NCBI GenBank assembly: GCA_903878085.1
Contig: CAIRGJ010000023.1
Span: forward strand, 89,855 to 153,854
DNA length: 64,000 nt
Reading direction: 5' to 3'
Origin: an uncultured Hyphomicrobiales bacterium
GTDB lineage: Bacteria > Pseudomonadota > Alphaproteobacteria > Rhizobiales > Xanthobacteraceae
The position numbers were made by a program, and so were the translations under genes. Under the pieces are notes generated by a model. That model had not been told where the DNA came from, made no database searches, and worked only from the letters and a program-made list of their open reading frames with translations. Shown piece by piece: positions 47,418 through 55,352 of this stretch; within the stretch, counting starts at the first letter, position 1; the number at the start of each line of letters is the position of its first letter.

Positions 47418-48287
47418 ATGAACGGCACGGACCATTCCGCTAACGGCATCGATGCACTGCTGCCGCCGGAGGTCGCTCTGAAAGCCGAGGCGGTCGGCGT
47501 TGCGAAAACCCGGATGGATACGCTGAGCCTGCTGGCGCTCGCCGTGCTCGGCGGCGCTTTCATTGCGCTCGGCGGCATGTTTGCCACCACGGTGCTGGCG
47601 GGAGCCGATGGCGTCGTTCCCTTCGGAATAAGCCGGCTGCTGTCGGGCTTGGTGTTTTGCCTCGGCCTCGTTCTGGTCGTGGTCGGCGGCGCCGAATTGT
47701 TCACCGGCAACACTTTGATGGTCATGGCCTGGGCCGCCGGCAAAGTTCGCTTGGCCGAAATGTTGCGGGCCTGGCTTATCGTCTATGTCGGCAACTTTGT
47801 CGGCGCGATCGGCACCGCGGCGCTCGTCCTGCTGTCCGGGCAATACTTGTCGGGCCGCGGCAGCGTCGCCACCGTGGCGCTTAATCTCGCGCTCAACAAA
47901 GTGAGCCTGTCGTTCGACCACGCGTTCTTTCTCGGCATTCTGTGCAACGTGCTGGTGTGCCTCGCGGTCTGGCTTGCTTTCGGCGCGCGGACCACCAGCG
48001 ACAAAGTGCTGGCCGTGCTGTTTCCAGTGTCTGCCTTTGTCGTCGCCGGTTTCGAGCATTCGGTCGCCAACATGTATCTCATCCCGCTTGGCTTGTTCAT
48101 CAAAGCCTGGGGGCCAACCGAGTTGTGGACCCAGATGGGCATGACCTCGGCTGCCTATGCCGCGCTGACCTGGCCGGCATTTTTCGCCAGTCTTGTCCCG
48201 GTGACGATCGGCAATATTGTCGGCGGCGGCGGGCTGGTGGGCGCGATCTATTGGTTCATTTATTTGCGCAAGCGCCAGCCAGGCTGA
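47418..48287 (+). CDS. Formate/nitrite transporter family channel
   Basis: The protein has 289 residues. The FNT fold has six membrane helices: LALAVLGGAFIALGGMFATT (with the Gly-rich TM1), a second helix with GAELFTGNTLMV (the conserved L-F-T-G-N-T hallmark), AWLIVYVGNFVGAIGTAALV, ILCNVLVCLAVWLAF, and FVVAGFEHSVANMYLIPLGL with the pore His. Members are pentameric channels for formate, nitrite or hydrosulfide. Placed between valine-catabolism genes, it could carry a small carboxylate. GGAGCGCG lies before the ATG. Confidence 0.93.
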   Translation: MNGTDHSANGIDALLPPEVALKAEAVGVAKTRMDTLSLLALAVLGGAFIALGGMFATTVLAGADGVVPFGISRLLSGLVFCLGLVLVVVGGAELFTGNTLMVMAWAAGKVRLAEMLRAWLIVYVGNFVGAIGTAALVLLSGQYLSGRGSVATVALNLALNKVSLSFDHAFFLGILCNVLVCLAVWLAFGARTTSDKVLAVLFPVSAFVVAGFEHSVANMYLIPLGLFIKAWGPTELWTQMGMTSAAYAALTWPAFFASLVPVTIGNIVGGGGLVGAIYWFIYLRKRQPG

Positions 48288-48369
48288 ACGTCCCATCGGC
48301 CCAGCTAGGCGGGAGCGCATCGGCGGCGCTATGCTGGCGAACCAAGACTTAAAAACACGGGGAAACGTC

Positions 48370-48936
48370 ATGGAACAGCTGCCGCGGCTCTATCTGGCCA
48401 AAGACGACATGATGAAGCGCGTCGCCAAATTCAAAGACCTCGTCGGCTTCGACGGCGGCCTGCCGGACTCAAAGATGCCGGGCTGCGAGCGCACGCTGTT
48501 CAACGTCATCGGCTTCCAGCCGCCGAAGGGCATTGGCGAGGGCGGCGTGACCTCGCCGGTCGGCGCCGACGCGGCACGGCTCGCGGCGATCAAGATCAGC
48601 GAAGGCTTCAACCTCGGCTACTGCAAGGCCAAGCCCGGCCACGGCCCCGAGATGCACAATCACGACACCAACGAAACCTTCATCCCGATGACCGGCACCT
48701 GGCGGGCGAGTTGGGAAGACGAGAACGGCGCGGTCGAGGCCGTCGATCTGGGGCCGCTCGACGTGGTGTCGTTTCCGCCCGGCATGATCCGCCGCTTCGA
48801 AAACGTCACCAAAGGCGATCCGAACGCGGAATCGATATTGATGTTCGTGATCGGTGGTGACGGCCCGCGCGCCGAATTCACCGATCAGGCGATGGCACGG
48901 GTGATCGCCGCGGGCGCCTGGGCGCCGGCGAAATAG
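48370..48936 (+). CDS. Cupin-domain protein
   Basis: The protein has 188 residues from the ATG at 48370. The single cupin barrel has HNHDTNETFIPMTGTWRASW (metal-ligand His/His/Glu, motif 1) and PPGMIRRFENVTKGDPNAES (motif 2, where the usual His is replaced by Arg-Arg-Phe). The N-terminal 60 residues hold CERTLFNVIGFQPPKGIGEG. Metal binding with only the first motif intact makes enzyme activity uncertain; it may be a ligand-binding protein. It lies in the valine-catabolism region. The open frame before 48370 overlaps the channel gene end and is not real. Confidence 0.82.
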   Translation: MEQLPRLYLAKDDMMKRVAKFKDLVGFDGGLPDSKMPGCERTLFNVIGFQPPKGIGEGGVTSPVGADAARLAAIKISEGFNLGYCKAKPGHGPEMHNHDTNETFIPMTGTWRASWEDENGAVEAVDLGPLDVVSFPPGMIRRFENVTKGDPNAESILMFVIGGDGPRAEFTDQAMARVIAAGAWAPAK

Positions 48937-49003
48937 TTTCCCCTCCCCACACGCGCACTTGCGCGTGGCGGGGAGGGGGCAGGGGTGGGGGGAGAAGGGT
49001 AGA
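48937..49003. repeat. Palindromic CCCCTCCCC-type intergenic repeat, half copy
   Basis: CCCCTCCCCACACGCGCACT pairs with GCGCGTGGCGGGGAGGGG, followed by CAGGGGTGGGGGGAG. It is related to the longer copies at 49461-49633 and 60721-60860 and sits right before the ATG of the next gene (49006). Confidence 0.7.
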
Positions 49004-49005
49004 AC

Positions 49006-49434
49006 ATGTGGACCGGCGATCTGGCTCTGGCGACGGCGGCGGTTTTCACCGGCGCCGCCGTCTATATCAATGTGGCCGAGCAACCGGCGCGCCTCAGGCT
49101 CGATGCGTCCGCGCTGTTGACGCAATGGCAGCCGAGCTATCGGCGCGGCTTCATGATGCAGGCGAGCCTCGCCATCGTCTCCGGCGTGCTCGGCGTGCTG
49201 GCGTTTTTCTTTACCTATGACTGGCGCTGGCTGCTTGGCGCCGCGCTCATTTTGGCGCCGTGGCCCTATACGATGTTCATCATCATGCCAACCAACCACG
49301 TGCTCAACGCGACGCTGCCGCAACAGGCCACCGAGCAGACGCGCGAACTGGTGCAGCAATGGGGCCGGCTGCACATGGGCCGCAGCGCGCTCGGCATGCT
49401 CGCGGTCGCCGCTTATCTTTGGGCGCTCAATTGA
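49006..49434 (+). CDS. DUF1772 small membrane protein
   Basis: The protein has 142 residues with four hydrophobic segments: [60 protein letters not shown] and [16 protein letters not shown]. The pattern [10 protein letters not shown] early and the [12 protein letters not shown] loop after TM3 match DUF1772, the fold of anthrone-oxygenase-like proteins. No activity is established for bacterial members. The ribosome-binding site (GAGAAGGG) is formed by the end of the preceding repeat. Its stop overlaps the relic start of the hydrolase (TTGA at 49431-49434). Confidence 0.85.
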   Translation: MWTGDLALATAAVFTGAAVYINVAEQPARLRLDASALLTQWQPSYRRGFMMQASLAIVSGVLGVLAFFFTYDWRWLLGAALILAPWPYTMFIIMPTNHVLNATLPQQATEQTRELVQQWGRLHMGRSALGMLAVAAYLWALN

Positions 49435-49436
49435 GC

Positions 49437-49460
49437 GACATTCTCTTCGAACGCCGCGGC
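49437..49460 (+). pseudogene. Relic duplicate of the hydrolase 5' end
   Basis: These 24 bases match 49643-49666 at 22 positions and, read from TTG at 49431, encode SDILFERRG, the first residues of the downstream hydrolase (TDILFERRG). The two differences are both in third codon positions (ATT/ATC and CTC/CTG). The frame then runs into the palindromic repeat. Confidence 0.75.
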
Positions 49461-49633
49461 TTTTTCCCTCCCCCCGCGAAGCGGTGGGGAGGGTCGTTTC
49501 GTATCGCGTCAGCGATGCGAAACGGGGTGAGGGGGTGCATGAGGCGTCGAGGATCTGAGTTGTTTCTGCGAAACTGTTTCCCCCCACCCCTGACCCCGCC
49601 CCGCCACTCGCAAGGGCTCGTGGGGGGAGGGGA
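49461..49633. repeat. 173-bp palindromic repeat inserted at the hydrolase 5' end
   Basis: The left end CCCTCCCCCCGCGAAGCGGT and right end CGTGGGGGGAGGGGA are complementary, and an inner palindrome CGCGTCAGCGATGCG lies near 49507-49521. It matches the element at 60721-60860 in both ends and in the inner GCGTCAGCGATGCGAA motif. It is flanked by the 24-base duplication described at 49437 and 49643. Confidence 0.8.
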
Positions 49634-50686
49634 ATGACCACTGACATCCTGTTCGAACGCCGCGGCGCGGCCGGTGTGGTGACGCTCAACCGCCCGAAAG
49701 CGCTCAATGCCGTCACCCACGCCATGGTGCTGGAGCTCCACGCGCAACTCAACACGTGGGCGCACGATCCGGCGATCACGCGCGTCGTCATCACCGCGGC
49801 GGGCGAGCGCGCTTTTTCCGCCGGCGGCGATATCCGCGCACTGTACGATCTAGGCTGTGCCGGCCGCCACGACAAGGCGCTGCAATTCTGGGCTGACGAA
49901 TATCCGCTCAACGCCGCGATCAAGAATTACCGCAAGCCCTATGTCGCGCTGCTCGACGGCATCGCGATGGGCGGCGGCGTTGGCGTCTCGGTGCACGGCT
50001 CGCACCGCGTCGCCGGCGACAGGTTCTCCTTCGCCATGCCGGAAGTCGGCATCGGCTTTTTCCCCGACGTCGGCGCCACCTGGTTTCTGCCGCGCATGCC
50101 GGGCGAGATCGGCACCTATTGCGCGCTGACCGGCGAGCGCTTCGGCGTAGCCGACGGCGTCGGCGCCGGCATCGCCACGCATCGCATCCCGTCGGCGCGG
50201 TTTCCGGCGCTGCTCGAAGGCCTCGCCGGCACGGTCTCGGTCGACGCCGTGCTCGCGGCGTTTTCCGAACCGGCCGGGGAGGGGCCGATCCTGGCGCAGC
50301 GCGCCGCCATCGATCGGCTGTTTGCCGGCGATCGCGTCGAGGACACCCTTGCTGCGCTCGACCGCGAGGCAAGTTCCACTTCTGCCTCCGCCGAATGGGC
50401 GGGCAAGACCGCAGCCACGATCCGCGCCAAATCGCCGCTCAGTCTCAAATTGGCCCTGGCGCAGGTCCGGCGCGGCAGGCATTGGGATTTCGAGACGTGC
50501 ATGCGCGCCGAATTCCGCATAGTGTCGCGCATCATCCATGGCCATGATTTCTACGAGGGCGTGCGTGCCGTGATCGTCGACAAGGACAACAAGCCACACT
50601 GGCAGCCAGCAACGCTTGCCGAGGTGAGCGATGCCGAGATAGAGCGCCACTTTGCGCCGCTCGATCGTGAGCTGATCCTGTCATGA
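49634..50686 (+). CDS. 3-hydroxyisobutyryl-CoA hydrolase (enoyl-CoA hydratase family)
   Basis: The protein has 350 residues. Crotonase fold: VVTLNRPKALNAVTHAMVLE, AGERAFSAGGDIRALYDLG (the GGDxxA/L pattern of HIBCH), PYVALLDGIAMGGGVGVSVH (oxyanion hole), FAMPEVGIGFFPDVGATWFL (catalytic Glu and Asp region), and a C-terminal FRIVSRIIHGHDFYEGVRAV with VDKDNKPHWQPATL, typical of 3-hydroxyisobutyryl-CoA hydrolases. It releases 3-hydroxyisobutyrate for the MmsB dehydrogenase two genes on. The ATG at 49634 lies just after a palindromic repeat. Its stop overlaps the next start (ATGA). Confidence 0.92.
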   Translation: MTTDILFERRGAAGVVTLNRPKALNAVTHAMVLELHAQLNTWAHDPAITRVVITAAGERAFSAGGDIRALYDLGCAGRHDKALQFWADEYPLNAAIKNYRKPYVALLDGIAMGGGVGVSVHGSHRVAGDRFSFAMPEVGIGFFPDVGATWFLPRMPGEIGTYCALTGERFGVADGVGAGIATHRIPSARFPALLEGLAGTVSVDAVLAAFSEPAGEGPILAQRAAIDRLFAGDRVEDTLAALDREASSTSASAEWAGKTAATIRAKSPLSLKLALAQVRRGRHWDFETCMRAEFRIVSRIIHGHDFYEGVRAVIVDKDNKPHWQPATLAEVSDAEIERHFAPLDRELILS

Positions 50687-51150
50687 GCAATCACGGCGAT
50701 CCTTTCACCAACAGCGACTTCAGCCCCGATTTTGAGTCGCTCGAGCCCGTTCACGAGCACGAGGGCGCGGACGGTGTTGGCCACTGGACCGGCCGGCTCG
50801 TCTTGTTTCTGCGCGTCATGTCCGGCGTGTCGATGCTCAAGGGCCTGTATCATTGGGCGCAAGTGTGCGGCATCGGCGCCGGCGGCGACTTGTTCGAAAA
50901 TCATTCGATCGCCTGGCAGACCGCGACGGTGTTCTTCGCGGTGATCGATCTGGTCGCCGCCGTCGGCCTTTGGCTCGCCGCCGCCTGGGGCGCGGTGATC
51001 TGGCTCACCTCGGTGGCCTCGATGCTGGTGCTGGTCATCTTCTTCCCGCAGGTGTTCGGCGGCGGCTTCTTCTCCGTGCTGCTGGAAGGCGGGCTGCTCG
51101 GGATCTATTTGTGGCTGGCGTTGAAGTCGGCGCAGGAACAGGCGCCGTAA
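50683..51150 (+). CDS. DUF6163-like membrane protein
   Basis: The protein has 155 residues. A 35-residue acidic cytoplasmic N-terminus (DFSPDFESLEPVHEHEGADG) is followed by four membrane segments: LVLFLRVMSGVSMLKGLYHW, TATVFFAVIDLVAAVGLWLA, VIWLTSVASMLVLVIFFPQV and VLLEGGLLGIYLWLALKSAQ. It is translationally coupled to the hydrolase and close to mmsB and ldtR, a neighbourhood seen for DUF6163 proteins in Rhizobiales as I recall it. The function is unknown; links to the cell envelope are suggested only by the context. Confidence 0.78.
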   Translation: MSNHGDPFTNSDFSPDFESLEPVHEHEGADGVGHWTGRLVLFLRVMSGVSMLKGLYHWAQVCGIGAGGDLFENHSIAWQTATVFFAVIDLVAAVGLWLAAAWGAVIWLTSVASMLVLVIFFPQVFGGGFFSVLLEGGLLGIYLWLALKSAQEQAP

Positions 51151-51152
51151 TC

Positions 51153-51201
51153 GCGCATGATCCCGAAAAGTGTGAAGCGGTTTTCGGATAAGATCATGCG
51201 T
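51153..51201. repeat. Palindromic repeat GCGCATGATC...GATCATGCGT
   Basis: It starts 3 bases after the preceding stop and pairs over its whole length (CCCGAAAAGTG/GCGGTTTTCGG inside). It is the fourth copy of the family in the window. Confidence 0.85.
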
Positions 51202-51232
51202 CAATAAGCAAAGTACGATTGGGAGAGAAGAC

Positions 51233-52117
51233 ATGTCGCGCATAGGATTTATCGGGCTCGGCAATATGGGTCTGCCGATGGCGCAGAACCTGATCAAGGC
51301 CGGCCATCAGGTCGAGGGCGTCGATCTCAATCCGGCATCGATCGAAAAACTTAAAGCCGCGGGCGGCACCAGCGTCGAGTTCGCCAAGGTCGCGGCATCG
51401 CGCGCCGACGTCGTCATCACCATGCTGCCAGCCGGCAAACAGGTGCGTGAGGTTTATCTCGGTGCGGGCGGCATCATCGAGAACGCCAATCCCGGCACGC
51501 TGCTGATCGACTGCTCCACCATCGACGTCGAGACCGCGCGCGAAGTAGCCAGCGCTGCCAAGGCGAGGGGACTGATGATGCTCGATGCGCCGGTGTCCGG
51601 CGGCGTCGGCGGCGCCACCGCGGGTACGCTCACCTTCATGGTCGGCGGCAGCGCGCAAGCCTTCACGCGCGCGGAATCCATTTTGCAGAAAATGGGCAAG
51701 ACCATCGTCCACGCCGGCGGCGCCGGCACCGGCCAGGCGGCAAAAATTTGCAACAACATGATCCTCGGCGTGTCGATGATCGCGGTGTCGGAAGCTTTCG
51801 TCTTGGCGGAGAAACTCGGCCTCGATCACCAGAAGCTGTTCGACATCTCGTCGAAGTCCTCGGGCCAGTGCTGGTCGATGACGACCTATTGCCCGGTTTC
51901 CGGTCCGGTGCCGACGTCGCCTGCCAATCGCGATTACCAAGCGGGCTTCACCGCGGCGATGATGCTGAAAGATTTACGATTGGCGCAGGAAGCGGCGAAG
52001 GCGAGTGGTGCAAAAACGCCACTCGGCGCCAACGCTGAAAGGATTTATTCGTCATACGCGGAGAGCGGCGAGGGCGCGCGCGACTTTTCCGGTATCATTC
52101 GTTTCCTGCGCGGGTAA
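51233..52117 (+). CDS. mmsB: 3-hydroxyisobutyrate dehydrogenase
   Basis: The protein has 294 residues. NAD-dependent beta-hydroxyacid dehydrogenase of valine degradation, giving methylmalonate semialdehyde. Rossmann start MSRIGFIGLGNMGLPMAQNL, substrate signature DAPVSGGVGGATAGTLTFMV, catalytic Lys in GTGQAAKICNNMILGVSMIA (about K174) and KSSGQCWSMTTYCPVSGP plus NRDYQAGFTAAMMLKDLRLA at the cofactor/substrate interface. All features are those of MmsB rather than tartronate semialdehyde reductase. GGGAGAG lies upstream. Confidence 0.95.
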   Translation: MSRIGFIGLGNMGLPMAQNLIKAGHQVEGVDLNPASIEKLKAAGGTSVEFAKVAASRADVVITMLPAGKQVREVYLGAGGIIENANPGTLLIDCSTIDVETAREVASAAKARGLMMLDAPVSGGVGGATAGTLTFMVGGSAQAFTRAESILQKMGKTIVHAGGAGTGQAAKICNNMILGVSMIAVSEAFVLAEKLGLDHQKLFDISSKSSGQCWSMTTYCPVSGPVPTSPANRDYQAGFTAAMMLKDLRLAQEAAKASGAKTPLGANAERIYSSYAESGEGARDFSGIIRFLRG

Positions 52118-52332
52118 TGGCGGGCGCAAACCGTGAACGCAAAGCCTTGCACAGTGAACGAAGCGTTGCGTTGTTCGATTCAATTGCAATGACAACGAAA
52201 TCTTCACCGTTGCAAATAAACCTAATCTTTATGGTGTTATTTAAGCCGATTTTAGACTGCCGCTTATAGGTTGGCGTATCGGACGAGGAAACAGGGCCTC
52301 GTTACGAAACAAAAATATAAGGGGCGTTACAC

Positions 52333-52845
52333 ATGAAAGCCGTTGCCAAAACGGTCGACACCGCCGAAGTCGATGCGCGGTTCGATCACATCCGGCCTCT
52401 CTATCACGAGGCGCTGACCTTGGTGGAGCGGTTGCATCGCCGGCTGCTCGACGTCATCAAGGACGAATTCGATCGGCGCGGGCGCTCCGACATCAACTCC
52501 GTCCAGGCGCTGCTGCTCTATAACATCGGCGACAAGGAACTGACGGCTGGGGAGCTGCGCACGCGCGGCTACTATCTCGGCTCGAACGTCTCCTACAATC
52601 TCAAGAAGCTGGTCGAGATGGAGTTTCTCGATCATCAGCGCTCGCGCGTCGATCGCCGTTCGGTGCGCATCAAGCTGACCGACAAGGGCCGCGAGGTTCG
52701 CGACATCGTCGAGACGCTGTACCAGAAGCACGTGCGCACGGTCGAACAGGTCGGCGGCATCAATGCCGACGAGTTCGCGACCCTCAACAAGTCGCTGCAT
52801 CGGCTCGAGCGCTTCTGGACCGATCAGATCCTTTACCGTCTGTAG
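52333..52845 (+). CDS. ldtR: MarR-family regulator LdtR
   Basis: The protein has 170 residues. The winged-helix MarR fold has IRPLYHEALTLVERLHRRLL, DVIKDEFDRRGRSDINSVQA, LLLYNIGDKELTAGELRTRG, the recognition helix YYLGSNVSYNLKKLVEMEFL and wing DHQRSRVDRRSVRIKLTDKG. It matches LdtR, known from Liberibacter and rhizobia to regulate an L,D-transpeptidase gene and osmotic/cell-wall stress genes. The target transpeptidase gene is not in this window. A 215-bp AT-richer leader (52118-52332) carries its promoter. A clean terminator follows. Confidence 0.93.
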   Translation: MKAVAKTVDTAEVDARFDHIRPLYHEALTLVERLHRRLLDVIKDEFDRRGRSDINSVQALLLYNIGDKELTAGELRTRGYYLGSNVSYNLKKLVEMEFLDHQRSRVDRRSVRIKLTDKGREVRDIVETLYQKHVRTVEQVGGINADEFATLNKSLHRLERFWTDQILYRL

Positions 52846-52873
52846 TCTTACCTCCGACTGGCGGAAACGACTT

Positions 52874-52902
52874 GCCCCGGCCTTCATTGGCCGGGGCTTT
52901 TT
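52874..52902 (+). terminator. Intrinsic terminator of ldtR
   Basis: GCCCCGGCC (52874-52882) pairs with GGCCGGGGC (52889-52897) over a TTCATT loop and is followed by TTTTTC. Confidence 0.93.
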
Positions 52903-53008
52903 CGTTTGTCCGGTGACTGCCTCGTTCACTGTCAGCGTCCCGGCTCGCTACGCGGCAACTTTCACCGCGCGCCTCGGCGTGACGCACACGTTCTAGAATC
53001 CGGCTATA

Positions 53009-53084
53009 CTAGTGTCCCGATTCCGAAGTTCGCAAGACGTTGCAGCACCCACTTATGCGAACTTCGGAATCAAAGGGACACTAG
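53009..53084. repeat. CTAGTG palindromic element 1 (76 bp)
   Basis: The ends CTAGTGTCCC and GGGACACTAG are exact inverted repeats, and ATTCCGAAGTTCGCA pairs with TGCGAACTTCGGAAT inside. The loop is about 22 bases. It looks like a miniature non-autonomous element; no transposase is present. Confidence 0.85.
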
Positions 53085-53098
53085 CAAGTATTATGTTT

Positions 53099-53175
53099 CT
53101 AGTGCGGCTTTGGATTTGAAGTTCCTCGACGAACTCGCGGCCACAATAGGAGGAACTTCAAATCCGCCGCACTAG
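53099..53175. repeat. CTAGTG palindromic element 2 (77 bp)
   Basis: The ends CTAGTGCGGC and GCCGCACTAG are exact inverted repeats, with GGATTTGAAGTTCC pairing with GGAACTTCAAATCC inside. It shares the CTAGTG/CACTAG ends and the central GAAGTTC word with element 1, 14 bases away, but the stems otherwise differ. Confidence 0.85.
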
Positions 53176-53195
53176 GGGCCTTGGCGGAGGCCGCG

Positions 53196-53387
53196 ATGGC
53201 GGACAAATCCGAAGTCTATTTCGAGATAACGATCGTCGGCACGAGCGCGAAAGTCGTGGCGATGGATAGCGTGACCGGCATCGAGGTGGCGGCGATCGGA
53301 CCGGCCAAGGCGTCTGTGGCCGATCTAAAACAGCTGGCGCTCGGCAAGCTGAAGTTGGCCATCGCCCGCGAGGCCGAAATTCCCTAG
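53196..53387 (+). CDS. Small DUF6898-like protein
   Basis: The protein has 63 residues. The ATG at 53196 has GGAGG five bases upstream. It starts MADKSEVYFEITIVGTSAKV and continues VAMDSVTGIEVAAIGPAKAS and DLKQLALGKLKLAI. The alternating strand pattern and position before glyA match a small conserved rhizobial protein that I recall as DUF6898. There is no signal or membrane segment. Function unknown. The CTAGTG element ends 20 bases before the start codon. Confidence 0.75.
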   Translation: MADKSEVYFEITIVGTSAKVVAMDSVTGIEVAAIGPAKASVADLKQLALGKLKLAIAREAEIP

Positions 53388-53526
53388 ATATTGCGGTTTC
53401 AGGCTGACGCCACGCCAGCGCTTGGCGGGGTGGGGGCGATATGCTAATCGCTAGGCCAACCCCGGAATGAGCCCCGAAGAAGCCCATAAGTCGGCGCCGA
53501 AGTGATTGCGGCGTCAGGAGAATGTG

Positions 53527-54837
53527 ATGTCGGCGATGTCGAGCGCGAAATCTTCAAGCGATGTGGAAGCCCTGTTTTCGGCGAGTCTCGCCGACGTCGA
53601 CCCGGAAATCGCCCACGCCATCGGCCTTGAGACCGGCCGCCAGCGTGACGAGATCGAACTGATTGCCTCTGAAAATATCGTCTCGCGCGCGGTGCTGGAA
53701 GCGCAAGGCTCGGTGTTGACCAACAAATATGCCGAGGGCCTGCCGGGCAAACGCTATTACGGCGGCTGCCAATACGTCGACATCGCCGAAACTCTGGCGA
53801 TCGAGCGCGTCACCCGCCTGTTCGGCTGCAAGTTTGCCAATGTGCAGCCGCATTCCGGCGCCTCCGCCAACGCCGAAGTGTTCTTCGCGCTGATGCAGCC
53901 CGGCGACACCTTCATGGGCCTCAATCTCGCCGCCGGCGGCCATCTGTCGCACGGCATGGCGATCAACATGTCGGGCAAGTGGTTCAAGCCGGTGCCGTAC
54001 AATGTGCGGCGCGAGGACCAGCGCGTCGACATGGAAGAGCTGGAGAAGCTTGCCAAGGAGCACAGACCGAAGCTGATCATTGCCGGCGGCTCGGCCTATC
54101 CGCGTATCTTCGACTTCAAGCGCTTTCGCGAGATCTGCGACGAGGTCGGCGCGCTGCTGATGGTCGACATGGCGCACTTCGCCGGCCTCGTGGCCGGCGG
54201 CGTGCATCCATCGCCGTTCCCGCACGCCCATGTCGTGACCACGACTACGCACAAGACGCTGCGCGGTCCGCGCGGTGGTGTGATCCTGTGCGATGACGAG
54301 GCGATGGCCAAGAAGATCAACTCGGCGGTGTTCCCGGGCATGCAGGGCGGGCCGCTGATGCATGTGATTGCCGCCAAGGCGGTGGCCTTCGGCGAGGCGC
54401 TGCGGCCGAGCTTTCGCACTTACGCCAAGAACGTCGTCGAGAACGCCAAGGCGCTGGCCGAGACGCTCAAATCGCACGGCCTCGACATCGTCTCGGGCGG
54501 CACCGACACCCATCTGCTGCTGGTCGATCTGCGGCCCAAGCGGCTGACCGGCAAGGTGGCGGAACTGGCGCTCGGCCGCGCCCACATCACCTGCAACAAG
54601 AACGGCATCCCGTTCGACCCGGAAAAGCCGACGATCACGTCGGGCATCCGGCTCGGCAGCCCGGCCTGCACCACGCGCGGCTTCGGCGCCGCGGAATTCC
54701 GCCAGGTCGGCGAGATGATCGTCGAGGTGCTTGAGGTGCTATCGCAGAAGGGCGTCGACGAAGACACGCTGGTCGAACACGCGGTGCGCGACAAAGTGAA
54801 AACATTGCTGGCACGGTTTCCGATTTATCCGCATTAA
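53527..54837 (+). CDS. glyA: Serine hydroxymethyltransferase
   Basis: The protein has 436 residues from the ATG at 53527, set by AGGAG six bases upstream. It interconverts serine and glycine with tetrahydrofolate, feeding one-carbon units to purines, thymidylate and methionine. Family motifs: [60 protein letters not shown] and [20 protein letters not shown] with the PLP lysine K243. [18 protein letters not shown] near the C-terminus binds folate. nrdR and the riboflavin genes follow within 30 bases, suggesting one transcript. Confidence 0.98.
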   Translation: MSAMSSAKSSSDVEALFSASLADVDPEIAHAIGLETGRQRDEIELIASENIVSRAVLEAQGSVLTNKYAEGLPGKRYYGGCQYVDIAETLAIERVTRLFGCKFANVQPHSGASANAEVFFALMQPGDTFMGLNLAAGGHLSHGMAINMSGKWFKPVPYNVRREDQRVDMEELEKLAKEHRPKLIIAGGSAYPRIFDFKRFREICDEVGALLMVDMAHFAGLVAGGVHPSPFPHAHVVTTTTHKTLRGPRGGVILCDDEAMAKKINSAVFPGMQGGPLMHVIAAKAVAFGEALRPSFRTYAKNVVENAKALAETLKSHGLDIVSGGTDTHLLLVDLRPKRLTGKVAELALGRAHITCNKNGIPFDPEKPTITSGIRLGSPACTTRGFGAAEFRQVGEMIVEVLEVLSQKGVDEDTLVEHAVRDKVKTLLARFPIYPH

Positions 54838-54863
54838 CGACGACAGAGATTTGAGGGGGCCCG

Positions 54864-55352
54864 ATGCGTTGTCCAAGTTGCGGAAGCCTCGACACCCAGG
54901 TGAAGGATTCGCGGCCGACCGAGGATTCGGCGGTGATCCGCCGCCGCCGCGTTTGTCTGACCTGCAATTTCCGTTTCACCACCTTCGAGCGCGTGCAGTT
55001 GCGCGAGCTCACCGTGATCAAGCGCAACGGCCGCCGCGTGCCGTTCGATCGCGATAAACTCATGCGCTCGGTGCAGATCGCGTTGCGCAAGCGGGCGGTC
55101 GAGCCGGAACGCATCGAGCAGATGGTGTCAAAGATCGTGCGCGAGCTGGAAAGCGGCGGCGAGAGCGAAGTCTCGTCCGAGGCGATCGGCGAAACCGTGA
55201 TGGCGCATTTGCGCGAGATCGACGACGTCGCCTATGTGCGCTTCGCCTCGGTCTATCGCAATTTCGGCGAGGTCAAGGATTTCCGCGCCGCGCTCGATGA
55301 GTTGTCGGGCGACGAAGCCGAGCCGCCGCCGCCTGTCCCGCCACGCAAATGA
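54864..55352 (+). CDS. nrdR: Transcriptional repressor NrdR
   Basis: The protein has 162 residues. An N-terminal zinc ribbon ([20 protein letters not shown] and [20 protein letters not shown] with four Cys) is followed by an ATP-cone ([40 protein letters not shown]). It senses ATP/dATP and represses ribonucleotide-reductase genes. The gene is between glyA and ribD, a widespread arrangement in alphaproteobacteria. A short Pro-rich tail ([12 protein letters not shown]) is extra. Its stop overlaps the ribD start (ATGA). Confidence 0.97.
   Translation: MRCPSCGSLDTQVKDSRPTEDSAVIRRRRVCLTCNFRFTTFERVQLRELTVIKRNGRRVPFDRDKLMRSVQIALRKRAVEPERIEQMVSKIVRELESGGESEVSSEAIGETVMAHLREIDDVAYVRFASVYRNFGEVKDFRAALDELSGDEAEPPPPVPPRK

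Larger units (their letters stand above)
52846..53195. other. Spacer after ldtR with terminator and two palindromic elements
   Basis: No gene. It contains the ldtR terminator (52874-52902), two CTAGTG...CACTAG palindromes (53009-53084 and 53099-53175) and the ribosome-binding site of the following small gene. Confidence 0.7.

Noticed and set aside
48217..48369. Longer N-terminus of the cupin
   Set aside because: It overlaps the end of the channel gene in another frame. The ATG at 48370 gives a family-like start.
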